Below are positions 52,501-60,200 of a stretch of DNA of 64,000 bases, one piece after another. The number at the start of each line of letters is the position of its first letter. Within the stretch, counting starts at the first letter, position 1. The DNA is from Ancrocorticia sp047602305. Lineage in GTDB: Bacteria > Actinomycetota > Actinomycetes > Actinomycetales > Actinomycetaceae. The notes beneath the pieces were generated by a model. It made no database searches, was not told where the DNA came from, and saw nothing but the letters and a program-made list of their open reading frames with translations. A program made the translations under genes and the position numbers. Location: contig JASGHO010000001.1 in assembly GCA_047602305.1 (NCBI GenBank), forward strand, positions 3,844,001 to 3,908,000, written 5' to 3'.

Positions 52501-52897
52501 TGCGGGAGTCACGATCGAGGAGGCCGCAGCAGCACCCGGTGCTTTCCACGTGCGCGGGCTGACCTCGGGCGTCACCTACTGGCTCGTCGAGACGAAAGCC
52601 CCCGAAGGGCACGAACTGCTAGCCCAAGCGGTACCCTTCAAGGTCGACGACGCGGGTGAAGTGACACTCCTGCACACCACCACGGTGGCCCAGCCCCAGA
52701 TCACACTCATTCACGATGAGACACAACGCTTCACAACCGTGGGCGTGAGCGACGCCAAGAAGTACGAGTTGCCCATGGCCGGTGGGTATGGTGAGACGCG
52801 CTACTGGATCGTTGGAGCGTTCCTGGGTGCGATGGCGGCAACCGGCGCAGTGTTTATTGTGCGGGGGAATCGTCGGCGTGACGTGGTGGCGCGATGA
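46505..52897 (+). CDS. Giant pilus tip adhesin with duplicated beta-propeller-like modules
   Basis: A 2130-residue surface protein starting at TTG, five bases after the pilin stop. A signal peptide ends GLLGDATFA, followed by an acidic, Pro-rich repeat stretch. A CshA-like domain (about 140-420) precedes a GEVED-type region with DFGDAPESYGG, WIDWNGNGRFD and TSGEVEDHALTF. Two homologous modules follow (about 795-1195 and 1206-1593), each with blade-like repeats and an RGPDGKMY/RGPDGKIY strand. Two DUF11-like domains (from 1599) and a SpaA-type domain with YWLVETKAPEGHELL come next. The anchor is LPMAG (2089-2093), a variant with Ala for Thr, then a span and RRRD. Its stop overlaps the sortase start. 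Confidence 0.87.
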   Translation: MWSHPVSDRSSASRARESRGRSLPRRAVALIVAVSLGGLLGDATFAQPRADMPLVSDVPSVADLPSVSESSQDAELPSVADLPPVADLPNDDGVTVPDDDILPDGDASEVGDATKSESPEDDTPSNGDVVVEENTPDQAVQADNFGVSLMSSAVEVGPGFVSGGDGIYKDLIDWVSWASDADAFVNDGSKSVSRSIIDGKELVRSCEASNLRNNGVAFATTGTAKPYGGLVAVGLGTNWAWSGIHTLYNDPSVRAKLMLVASRYNAGTTSFTVSCSVTYDGVNVPVRGMVFAEAEELNKANYFDVVGRTPGGAATPVRLIEHRATPACPFKYEYDVLPAGGVRIRQNQPAGSTQGCGFINDPAKPGSKLYGEAGIFFFDGASSINVSHYASPATTNGFAVGLILDSDFGDAPESYGGAGALFSPAWDGGELTNDYALVRDVLPWGKATLPVPRLGALIDTERNSQHSADATGDDSHANNAEGGPNDEDALTLERSYLVRPGEAFVLTPSCVGPGQVAGWIDWNGNGRFDNTSERSNVVPCAQGSARLQWTVPGDVVNAADSFLRLRIGATASDVSAPTGLTTSGEVEDHALTFTTNPPTQLTCSANTALLSTGYDSVAGGKIAYTQTSRDPRWRLIEDFDVSAPTPSPEDPRWQVPYVFRADGLWTSSPSNASWLTLRKNVPSSAPANNLFAKLEFSIKPGTNLTKFTLPFDVYGDNYVSEVSVNGEAQTIPGLPKNSHSFQNGTAASITLSGAENGLRIGHNSVIIKVHNTAGPAGIMIAPRTGSSFCNNPEAPHLVCAVPNPYKPGTLTTDNPARQTGQWRWASGAGIDWRGGSAQPIAGLVSNGGNQGSFNINDQHGRLVLQMNPNTGAVYNATGAEIVRLGSTVGYRGTQDLVAVPAGRSSGKFYVVSSNAAGLRWTLIDTALNNGQGGVVAGPISFGPNPGVSSHALNVVPNHDGTGWWVAVPDLSGDIIRSFLFPNVDPAASAGPNVSGPSRTVESLAGTDSGVPSSGYAALAFSPDMTKAAWMQGRYARTSEENNLRLMSFDARSGHFSLIGEPDRYDGSVGAGATDKVRGFSVAFSPSGDYLYTTDINNYDGQIGKLHRYAVTAAGLGERSTIPGVFVTPNGGVQRGPDGKMYISAGSAAPNSSKLHVINNPDAANPTAASIGLAANSFELSNGSGWNLPLTLPDCIEMPEPPPPANVCTAEDARATKRWWFFGGKGAIDFGASGNTVVAAAAGSQPAAAISSRSKESLTVTDSAGRLQFVLQGTTVTGANGQALHNGTGINSSVSIGSDTAFPVPGDETGAKYYLVTSTAVQDGGSATQKGQLFYSIIDMGARGGAGSVVTKNVPLSAPGAAADAVQSIPNAAGDGYWAITFTKDSRDYLAYEFTAAGPGPVKVTTLPASVPANLGRASRLAISADGTRIAQVSRGRDSELTSAAGAGVRLFRFNAATGALVFEGNLPRVQGSASADRFNYGAEFSPDGTYLYIAHHQGTQNSIYRYRLDGAYTNATLEKVATESNSAAAFGEMRRGPDGKIYMANYNGGRWVPTIANPDAADVANVGYALQGAQLASDATNGWALSDTVTGCAKAKPILSIDKEVDKTYSEFGEPVRYTITVKNDGGESDDAVRVADSLAGVLDDAEMVTSSGTVAGAAVSAPTAQLSGVSESPVTAAAPVFTGTSPAQLTWDGALRPGETLTIRFWVVPNETVATASGNHRLENTVCLVDSAGAPLKKAPGTSNPGQQDAVDLCDSTLTGLPPWWEIQSKQAFSVSNAGPSGSAGTVSTTPLVDNATVQPGDVVEYRVSMKTWGGPVFTPQLHDELQTVLQAADPVGNVKVTYEPAGGASASPLPASQDYGSLASVLAANGGTLVNVTFPASGGQGAGMGLKQNSVLTLSYRVRVKASGANSLPLAGEVRAIAKTTAPGNGFVDLSPAHCTLAQPRDELQPQCVSRQKVSAVMMVQKYGLGIAGKQAMAGSQFAVHADNGADAPADPAAGVTIEEAAAAPGAFHVRGLTSGVTYWLVETKAPEGHELLAQAVPFKVDDAGEVTLLHTTTVAQPQITLIHDETQRFTTVGVSDAKKYELPMAGGYGETRYWIVGAFLGAMAATGAVFIVRGNRRRDVVAR

Positions 52898-53826
52898 GTG
52901 GAGCGGGTGTTGTGAGTGAAGGGTCGATGCGCGGAGCGGAGGGGAGTGGAAGTGTGAAAAGGAGGCGCTCCATCTGGCCGCACGTGATCGTCACGTTGCT
53001 GGCGATCGCGGGACTGGCGGTCTCGCTCTATCCCATGACGATGCAGTGGTTCTCTGCCCACGCGCGTAGCCAACAACTCGTGGAGTATGCCCAGAGTAGT
53101 GAGCAGGTGGGGAATGAGGAGAACGAGCAGCTGCTGGATCGCGCCCGCGATTACAACTCGAAGATCCCTGAGATCCTGGTCAATGATCCGTACTCGCCAA
53201 TCGATGCTGAGGAACACGAGGTGGGAGCGTGGGACGAGTACATGTCGCAGCTCGATACGGGCAGCGAAGTTATGGCGCGGGTCCGAATCCCGTCCATCAA
53301 TGTGGATCTTCCGATCCTGCATGGCACCAGCGAGGACGCCCTACGCAAGGGGGTGGGGCATGTTTTCGGCTCCTCGCTGCCGGTGGGTGGAGAAGGTACG
53401 CACAGTGTGCTCACCGGGCACACCGCCCTCACCGAAGCCAAGATGTTCGACGACCTCGTTGACCTGAAGAAGGGCGACGAGTTTGTGATTACCGTAGCCG
53501 GGGAGGATCTTGCCTACCGGGTTGAGGATATCCGTGTGGTTGTCCCTTCCGATGTGTCCTCGCTTCAACTTGAGCCGGGGAAGGACTACGTCACGCTCAT
53601 CACCTGTACTCCGCGGGCCGTGAACTCTCATCGTCTGCTCGTGCGTGGTGCTCGTGTGGAGCTCTCGGACGAGCTGTCACAGGGAGCCCTTCGGGTCGGC
53701 CCGTCCGCCGGGTTCCCCTGGTGGGCGGCGTGGTTCACCGGAGGATCGTTGTTGATTGTTGCGGGCAGCTATCTGCTGGCGCGCCCCGACCTCTGGCCCG
53801 CATCAAGGAAAAAGAGGAGCAGCTGA
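52894..53826 (+). CDS. srtC: Class C (pilus-specific) sortase
   Basis: A 310-residue transpeptidase that links pilins through isopeptide bonds at the outer membrane face. Spans near both ends (VIVTLLAIAGLAVSLY and WWAAWFTGGSLLIVAGSYLL) are typical of class C. The lid residues are in NDPYSPID. The catalytic set is H176 in VLTGHTALTE, C238 in VTLITCTPRAV, and the Arg of SHRLLVRG (R247). Its ATG overlaps the tip gene stop (ATGA), placing it last in a pilin-tip-sortase operon. It should polymerise the pilin at 44997 and add the tip. Confidence 0.93.
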   Translation: MSGAGVVSEGSMRGAEGSGSVKRRRSIWPHVIVTLLAIAGLAVSLYPMTMQWFSAHARSQQLVEYAQSSEQVGNEENEQLLDRARDYNSKIPEILVNDPYSPIDAEEHEVGAWDEYMSQLDTGSEVMARVRIPSINVDLPILHGTSEDALRKGVGHVFGSSLPVGGEGTHSVLTGHTALTEAKMFDDLVDLKKGDEFVITVAGEDLAYRVEDIRVVVPSDVSSLQLEPGKDYVTLITCTPRAVNSHRLLVRGARVELSDELSQGALRVGPSAGFPWWAAWFTGGSLLIVAGSYLLARPDLWPASRKKRSS

Positions 53827-53926
53827 TCTCTTGATCAACTGAGCCCTTTTGCTTGAACGTACGCCGCGATAAGGCGTTCAGTATCGGAATGACGTACCGA
53901 ATTCACAAGTCCGATAAGTTGGAGTC

Positions 53927-54835
53927 ATGTCTGATACGCGCGTTCCAGAAACCTGTGTGACTACTGAGTTAGTTGTGCTCCCGTCGGTTGACGTCCGGTC
54001 GGATGCTGCTGCGGACACGCTCGATCGTGAGGGTTGGGCTACTGAGCAACCGGATGTCGCCGTTGCCTTTCTGGGTGCTGGGACCATGGGAACCGCGTTG
54101 CTCGCGGGTTCTCTGCGTGGTGGGCTGGCTCCGGATACGGTGTGGGTGGCGGCGCGGCGTAGCGAACGGGCGGCGGAACTTGCCGAGGATTTCGGTGTGC
54201 ACGCCATCACCAACAACGCCGAGGCAGTGAGCCACTGCGAGGTCGTTGTGCTGGCTGTACCTCCGAATGCCGTTTCTGAAGTGTTGGGTGAGGTGCGGGA
54301 TTCGCTGCAACCAGGTGCGGTGGTTGTGTCCATCGCCGACCAGGTGTCACTGGCTGACCTTCACGAGCACTTGCCCTTCCATACCGCAGCAGTTCGCGTC
54401 ATGCCCAGCCTCGTGTGCGAGGTTGGGGCGGGGATCTCGCTCGTGACTTTCGATGATCGCTGCACTTCCGCCCAGTGTGCGGCAGTGTCCGAACTACTTG
54501 CCCGCTCCAGCCAAGTGATCGAGACCAGGGAGGCCGATCAAGGCGCGCTGGCAGTGCTCAGTAGCGGTGGCCCCGGCTACTATGCCTACGCCACCGCCGC
54601 GATGATTGACACACTGACTGCGCAAGGGATACCGGCAAACACGGCACAAGAAGTTGCGGTGGCCGCGATGAGTGGCACCGCCACGTGGTTGGCCAAACCC
54701 GGAGGCACCCTGGAGGACCTGCAACGCAAGGTGTGCACACCCGGGGGAGCAGGCGCCAAACGCATCGCCGAGCTGGATCGGCTCGGCGTGGCCACCGGAA
54801 TTACCGCGGCCCTCACGAAGAACGTGTACGAGTAG
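53927..54835 (+). CDS. proC: Pyrroline-5-carboxylate reductase
   Basis: Final enzyme of proline synthesis, reducing pyrroline-5-carboxylate with NAD(P)H; 302 residues. The nucleotide-binding motif is VAFLGAGTMGTALLAG near residue 45. VRVMPSLVCEVGAGISLV and the ProC signature region SSGGPGYYAYATAAMIDTLT followed by KVCTPGGAGAKRI confirm it. It has about 35 extra residues before the Rossmann fold (PETCVTTELVVLPSVDVRSD), more than typical ProC. TTGGAG precedes the ATG. It is monocistronic and ends facing the lipoprotein gene across the palindromic element. Confidence 0.9.
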   Translation: MSDTRVPETCVTTELVVLPSVDVRSDAAADTLDREGWATEQPDVAVAFLGAGTMGTALLAGSLRGGLAPDTVWVAARRSERAAELAEDFGVHAITNNAEAVSHCEVVVLAVPPNAVSEVLGEVRDSLQPGAVVVSIADQVSLADLHEHLPFHTAAVRVMPSLVCEVGAGISLVTFDDRCTSAQCAAVSELLARSSQVIETREADQGALAVLSSGGPGYYAYATAAMIDTLTAQGIPANTAQEVAVAAMSGTATWLAKPGGTLEDLQRKVCTPGGAGAKRIAELDRLGVATGITAALTKNVYE

Positions 54836-54855
54836 TAGGGCTGCGCGAATTATTT

Positions 54856-54909
54856 GGCGGTGAGAGCGGGCTGTATGCCACTATTGGCGTTCAACCCGCT
54901 CTCACCGCC
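54856..54909. repeat. 54-bp nested palindrome, copy 2 (convergent-gene element)
   Basis: The outer stem is a perfect 15 bases (GGCGGTGAGAGCGGG and complement), enclosing an inner GCCA/TGGC hairpin. It is the second copy of the element at 10504-10557 and again lies between convergent genes (proC and the lipoprotein gene). Confidence 0.85.
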
Positions 54910-54961
54910 ATCCAGTAAAACCGACGCCTAAACCATCGAGTGACATGCGCTGTTGATTGCT

Positions 54962-55579
54962 CTACCGAGTCACGCGTGCGAACTGTTCCTTGGTGAAAGT
55001 CTCTCGGGGGCCGATGTTGGGGTCGTAACCGATGTTGACGGTGTCGATCGTCTCTGCACCGGGGAACAGCACTCGGAAGTTGTATGGCCGCAAATCTTTG
55101 GTGCAGATGAGGTCGCTGGCCAGCGGCGCGAGCGTGATCTGCAGAGATGTCCCCTCGACGGCAGCCTGCATGATGGAAGGGGCGCAGGCCTCAGTGCCCG
55201 AACCTCCAAGGACGATGGTGAAGCCCTGGGCAGTGCCGTCCTCTTCGAGCAAGGCGACGGCGTTCTCGGTGTGAGGTGTGAGCCAGTTTCCGTCAACGGA
55301 TTCGATGACGATGTCGGTTGTGGAGCCACCGGGGGAGTCCGTGGGTGAGCTGGGCGATTGACCAGAGGTCGCGGGGGAGGTGGGCGTCGCTGACGAGCCG
55401 GGAGCTGTTGGCGAGGGAGAAGTGGATGGTGTGCCGGAAGCAGCGGGAGCCTCTGACGGTGATGCGGTGAGTGATGAGCCAGCACTCGCGGACGGCTCAC
55501 CTCCGGGTTCGCTGCTGCACGCCGTCAAGGATCCCAGAGCAAATGCCGCCAGAAGTGTTGTGCTGAGTAGTCGTTTCAT
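54962..55579 (-). CDS. Hypothetical lipoprotein
   Basis: A 205-residue secreted lipoprotein. The signal MKRLLSTTLLAAFALGSL ends in lipobox LTAC-SS. A Ser/Pro/Thr-rich linker (about residues 22-95) leads to a small globular domain with two cysteines (GTEACAPSIM and SDLICTKDLRPYNFRVLF), which may form a disulfide. No family is recognised. GGAGGG precedes ATG 55579. Confidence 0.78.
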   Translation of the reverse strand: MKRLLSTTLLAAFALGSLTACSSEPGGEPSASAGSSLTASPSEAPAASGTPSTSPSPTAPGSSATPTSPATSGQSPSSPTDSPGGSTTDIVIESVDGNWLTPHTENAVALLEEDGTAQGFTIVLGGSGTEACAPSIMQAAVEGTSLQITLAPLASDLICTKDLRPYNFRVLFPGAETIDTVNIGYDPNIGPRETFTKEQFARVTR

Positions 55580-55774
55580 GTCGGGCCCTCCGCATTCTTG
55601 TTGCTGGTGTGCTACCTCCCAGACTTCCATGCTGCGGCGTGAAACACCAGGGAATTATCGGCAGAAACAATGCCAGCTGGCCTTCATGTGTGAGTGTTTT
55701 CGCCGGTGTTGAGGCTTGGAAGTCGCAGCATCATCCCACCCCACACCCCACCTCGCCCCCGCGTCACCCGGCCG

Positions 55775-57022
55775 TCAGTCCAGCAGGTCCGCTGCGCTAG
55801 GTTCCAGCTCGCGCGCGCGGCGGTCCCGCAGCAAAACGATTCCTAGCAGCATGATGGCGATGCCTGTTGCGATGATGATGGTTTCGATGGAGATGCGGTC
55901 GGCGAGCGGCCCAAAGATGAGCATGGCCAGGGGCATTGCGGCAATGCCGATCATGTTGACCACTGAGAAGATACGCCCCATGTACTGTTCCTCGGTGGAG
56001 AGCTGAAGGATGGTGATGGCGGGGGTGTTGACTCCCGGCAGGAGGACACCGCAAAGGAACATCCAGGTGCAGTAGAGCCAGAAGGTGATGGGGATACCGA
56101 TCGCAATACCAATCGCTCCGGTGGCGATCATGGAGATTGCGATGGTGGTGATGCGGCTCTTGAAGCCGCCCCACGAGCCGATCACAATGCCGCCCACGAG
56201 CATTCCCACCGCGAATGAGGCTTCCATGATGGAGAGATAGATCGGGTCATTTGCGAAGACCCGAGTTACCTGCAGCGGCGTGAGCAGAGCCAGCGGTGTG
56301 ATCATGAAATTCATGGCAGCGAAGTAGAAGATCAAGCGGCGCAGCAGCTCATTCCTGTGAATGTAACGCACGCCATCCTTGAGATCCTGGAAGCCCGACT
56401 GTTCGGCGCTCGCCTGGGCTCGTTCATGAGCGGGAACTTTGACCAGCAACAGCAGGATACCGATGCCGATGATGGCGGTGATGATATCGATGGCAAGGAT
56501 CCACTCGATGGTTGCGAACGCATAGATTCCGCCGGCTGCCATGGGGGCCACGAGATTGACTCCGGCCTGGATCGAGGTGTTGTAACCGTTGACGCGCCCC
56601 AAGTGCTGAGCGGGCACAATCTGTGGCAACAGCGCTCCCACAGCCGGACCTTGAATACCTCCGCCCAAAGCGCGGGCCGCCATCGCCGCAAAGACCAGCA
56701 TGTAGCTGCCGTAGCCGGCGAGGAAGGCCACGAGTAGCGCGAGTGTTGACAGGGCTACGAGGCCATCGGCAGCTGCAATGATGAAGCGCCGGTTCATACG
56801 ATCGGCCCAGACGCCACCAAAGGGGGTGACCAGCATCATGGGGACGAAGCCCACAAGTGTTGCGACGGTGATCATCCCGCCGGACTGTGTCCCCATTGTG
56901 ACGTACCAAATGAGCGCGTATTGAACCAACGCGGACCCGAATAGGGAGACAGCCTGGCCACCAAGGAAGAAGATAACTAAACGCTTCCACGATCTGCCCG
57001 TGGGTGAGGGCGCAGGACTCAC
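55775..57022 (-). CDS. MFS efflux transporter (DHA3/macrolide-exporter-like)
   Basis: A 415-residue carrier with about twelve spans. GGQAVSLFGSALVQYALIWY, VTPFGGVWADRMNRR and ARALGGGIQGPAVGALLP are the hallmarks of the DHA3 group that includes MefA-type macrolide exporters and enterobactin exporters. The start is GTG 57022. The substrate is not evident. It is transcribed toward the lipoprotein gene with a 195-base gap holding no gene. Confidence 0.82.
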   Translation of the reverse strand: MSPAPSPTGRSWKRLVIFFLGGQAVSLFGSALVQYALIWYVTMGTQSGGMITVATLVGFVPMMLVTPFGGVWADRMNRRFIIAAADGLVALSTLALLVAFLAGYGSYMLVFAAMAARALGGGIQGPAVGALLPQIVPAQHLGRVNGYNTSIQAGVNLVAPMAAGGIYAFATIEWILAIDIITAIIGIGILLLLVKVPAHERAQASAEQSGFQDLKDGVRYIHRNELLRRLIFYFAAMNFMITPLALLTPLQVTRVFANDPIYLSIMEASFAVGMLVGGIVIGSWGGFKSRITTIAISMIATGAIGIAIGIPITFWLYCTWMFLCGVLLPGVNTPAITILQLSTEEQYMGRIFSVVNMIGIAAMPLAMLIFGPLADRISIETIIIATGIAIMLLGIVLLRDRRARELEPSAADLLD

Positions 57023-57134
57023 GACTTCTCGTCTCTACGTGATGAACAAAGGATGTCCTCATCCTACCGAACTGCCGTGGCAACTCCACCACCTGCAATT
57101 TTGGCTTTTTCCCAGCTTTTTGTATCCGAATTGT

Positions 57135-57198
57135 TATACTTCAATACTGGGTGTTGTTTCTTGATGCCCATTAGGGGATCGTGCTCACTGAGATCCCC
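57135..57198 (+). promoter_or_regulatory. Promoter and 5' hairpin of the subtilase gene
   Basis: TATACT (57135-57140) is a good -10 element. GGGGATC (57174-57180) and GATCCCC (57192-57198) form a hairpin that ends four bases before the AGGAGGAG ribosome site, which could expose or mask that site. Confidence 0.5.
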
Positions 57199-57216
57199 CT
57201 CTAGGAGGAGAAGTCT

Positions 57217-60200
57217 GTGTCTAACACACGTTTACGAGGGGTGAGTGCGGCAGTTTTAGCCACCGTTCTCGCCCTTCCTCTCGCTAGCCCTGCGTTTGCC
57301 GCCGATGGTTCTGGAAGAAGCCAGATTGCCGCGGGGAAGGAACTGAAGGCTGCACTGGATGAGAAGATTGACGTCGTCGTCATTCTGAAAAGTCAGCCGC
57401 GCAACCCTTCGACGGCAAGCGAGTCCGCGAATATTTCAACCCAGGATTCGCTGCTGGATGACTGGAAGGCCAAGTACGGTGTTGAGGTCCGGCGCCAGTT
57501 CGGCTACCTGGTTAATGGCTTCTCCGCGCGCGTTCCTGCCAGCAAGCTCATGCAGCTTGCCCAGGATCCGCGCGTGGAATCGGTCAAGCGTGAGCGTGTG
57601 TACCACACCACCGAGTATTCGGCGCGTGAGTTGCAGGGTGTCGTGACGGCCGCTGCTGATTACGGTGTTGACGGCACGGGAACGGTTGTTGCGATCGTTG
57701 ATACCGGAATCGACATTGCCCATCAGGACATGCGCCTGGATTTCGGTAGTGCTGAGGATTGCGGCCCAGAGGCGAAGTTGCAGCCCGCCCCGGGTTTCAC
57801 CTGTAAGGTTCCGAATGGCTACAACTACGCTGATGAGAACGAGACGGTGAAGGATACGACGCCGTCGCAGCATGGTATGCATGTTGCGGGCATCGTCGCT
57901 GCCAACGGTTCTGTTGACGACAAGCCGGCCTGGGACGCCAAGCGTATTGACGGCGCGGCTCCGAATGCGCAGCTCCTGGCCATGAAGGTGTTCTCCAACG
58001 ACGGCAGTGGAAACGCGTACGATTCGGACATCATTGCCGCGATTGAGGATTCCGTGAAGATGGGCGCCGACGTGGTCAACATGTCGCTGGGCTCCACCAA
58101 CGGTCTCAACAGTGAATCTGATGGTACCTACCGCGCCATGGCCAAGGCTCGCGAGGCGGGCGTCCTGACGGTTGTTTCTGCTGGTAACGAGGGTCTGAAC
58201 TTCTCTCCGTCCGGTGACGCAGACGATTATTACGGATATTTCGACGACGGCGTTGTGGGCGCACCCGGCTCGCAGGAGACTGCTCTGACGGTTGCGTCGA
58301 TTGAGAACTCCTCGGTTACCACGAAGCTCGCGATCATCAATGGTGAGTCGAAGGGCGTGCCCTATGGTCGTCAGGATGGCCCAGCTCTTGCCGACACCGA
58401 GTATCAGGTGGTGGATGCAGGTTTCGGTGCTCCCGAGGATTTCGCTTCCGATGTGGACTACTCTGGCAAGATGGTGCTTGTTCAGCGTGGCGGCGATCTG
58501 AACTTCGTCCAGAAGTTTGAGAATGCTGCCGCCCGCGGTGTTGCTGGCCTCCTCGTGTTCAACCACGAGGCGGGCGGCGAAGAGATGGTCAACATGGCCG
58601 GTGCCGCCGAAGCCAGTTTCCCTTCAGCGTTCCTGGGATATGCGGCAGGTAGTCATCTTCGGGAGTTGATCGCGAAGAACTCAAGCGCGACTATCCGCTT
58701 CTCGAGCGAAGTCGGCGGGATCGATAACGATCGTTCGCTGACGCCGTCGACCTTCACCTCGTGGGGCCCCACACCCAGCCTTGATTTCAAGCCGCAAATC
58801 GCCGGTATCGGTGGCAACGTCTACTCGACCCTCAATGACAACGGCTATGGCTCGATGTCGGGTACGTCGATGGCTGCTCCCAACGTCGCGGGCATGTCCG
58901 CACTCATGTTGGAAAACTACTCGGAGCGTTTTGGCTCGTCGCTATCGCGCCCCGAGCAGCTCGAACTTGCTGAGATCGCGCTGATGAATACCGCGCAGAT
59001 TCTCGAAAATGACGAAGGAGTGCCGTACGCACCCCGCCAGATGGGTGCAGGATTGGCCCAGGTGGACAAGGCGCTGGCAACTGATGTCTTCGCAACTGTT
59101 GACGGCGAGGCCGCCGTCGCCCTTCGTGAAATCAACAAGACGCGTACCTTCACCGTGACGCTCGCGAATCGCGGTTCGAATGACGTCACCTACTCGGTCC
59201 CCTCACAGAAGGTTCTCGCCGAGGCAGATGCCGATGCGGATAATGGCGACTACACCAATGTCACCGTGCTGTCCTCAGCCAAGTTGAGTGCCGATACCGA
59301 ATCCGTGACGGTCCCGGCCAATGGCAGCGCCATGGTGACGTTCAGCCTCAACCCTTCCGGTCACGGAGATGGTTTCATCGAAGGATGGGCGCGCCTGACC
59401 TCCGAGACTGCCGGAGCCCCGGACCTCGCAGTGCCCTACCTGGGCTTCGTGGGTGACTGGGATGCGGAGCCGATTCTTCAGGAGCCGGGCGAAGAGTTCC
59501 CTTATATTGATGAAACCAATCCGCTGTCCTTCCGTACCACGGAACTGGTGACGAACCGCGATGGGGCAACCTTCCCCGGTAGCTGGGTTGGCAGTGATAT
59601 TTGGCTTTCCCCGGACGGCGATGGCAACTTCGATCAGGTATTCCCGAGCCTTTTCCAGCTCCGTAATATCGCCGATGTCGAGTACGAGGTTCGCGATGCC
59701 AACGGCGACGTGGTGCGCACGCTTGGTTCCGAACAGGATATTCCCAGGCCCACGTTGCTCGATATCATCAGTCCTTCGCGCGAGGTTGCGCATACCGCCG
59801 TCAATTACGTGTTTGACGGGGCTGTATGGGATCCCCAGCAGGGCAGCTACGCCAAGGTCCCGGATGGCAAGTATGTGTACCGCGTCAAGACTCGTGTGTC
59901 AGCCGATGCCGATTGGCAGAACACGGATCTTCCTTTCGGAATCGATACCCAGGCGCCCACCATCACCATTGGTGAGCTGAAGGGAAAGAAGCTGCCGATC
60001 ACTGTCACGGATGAAGGTGGTTCGGGACTGTTCAAGGAATCGTTTACCGGCCTCGTTGTCAATCCGATGGTGACGCTCCCTGACGGCACACTCCTGGAGA
60101 ACAAGAAGACCGGCACGAGCACCTGGGAAGTCAGGATCGATGATCCCTCCAAGATTCCATTCCTGACTGTCAGCGTGAGCGACAATGCTTTGAATCGTGC

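Noticed and set aside
57436..58566. 376-codon minus-strand frame inside the subtilase gene
   Set aside because: It overlaps the catalytic domain of the subtilase in antisense and shows no domain of its own.
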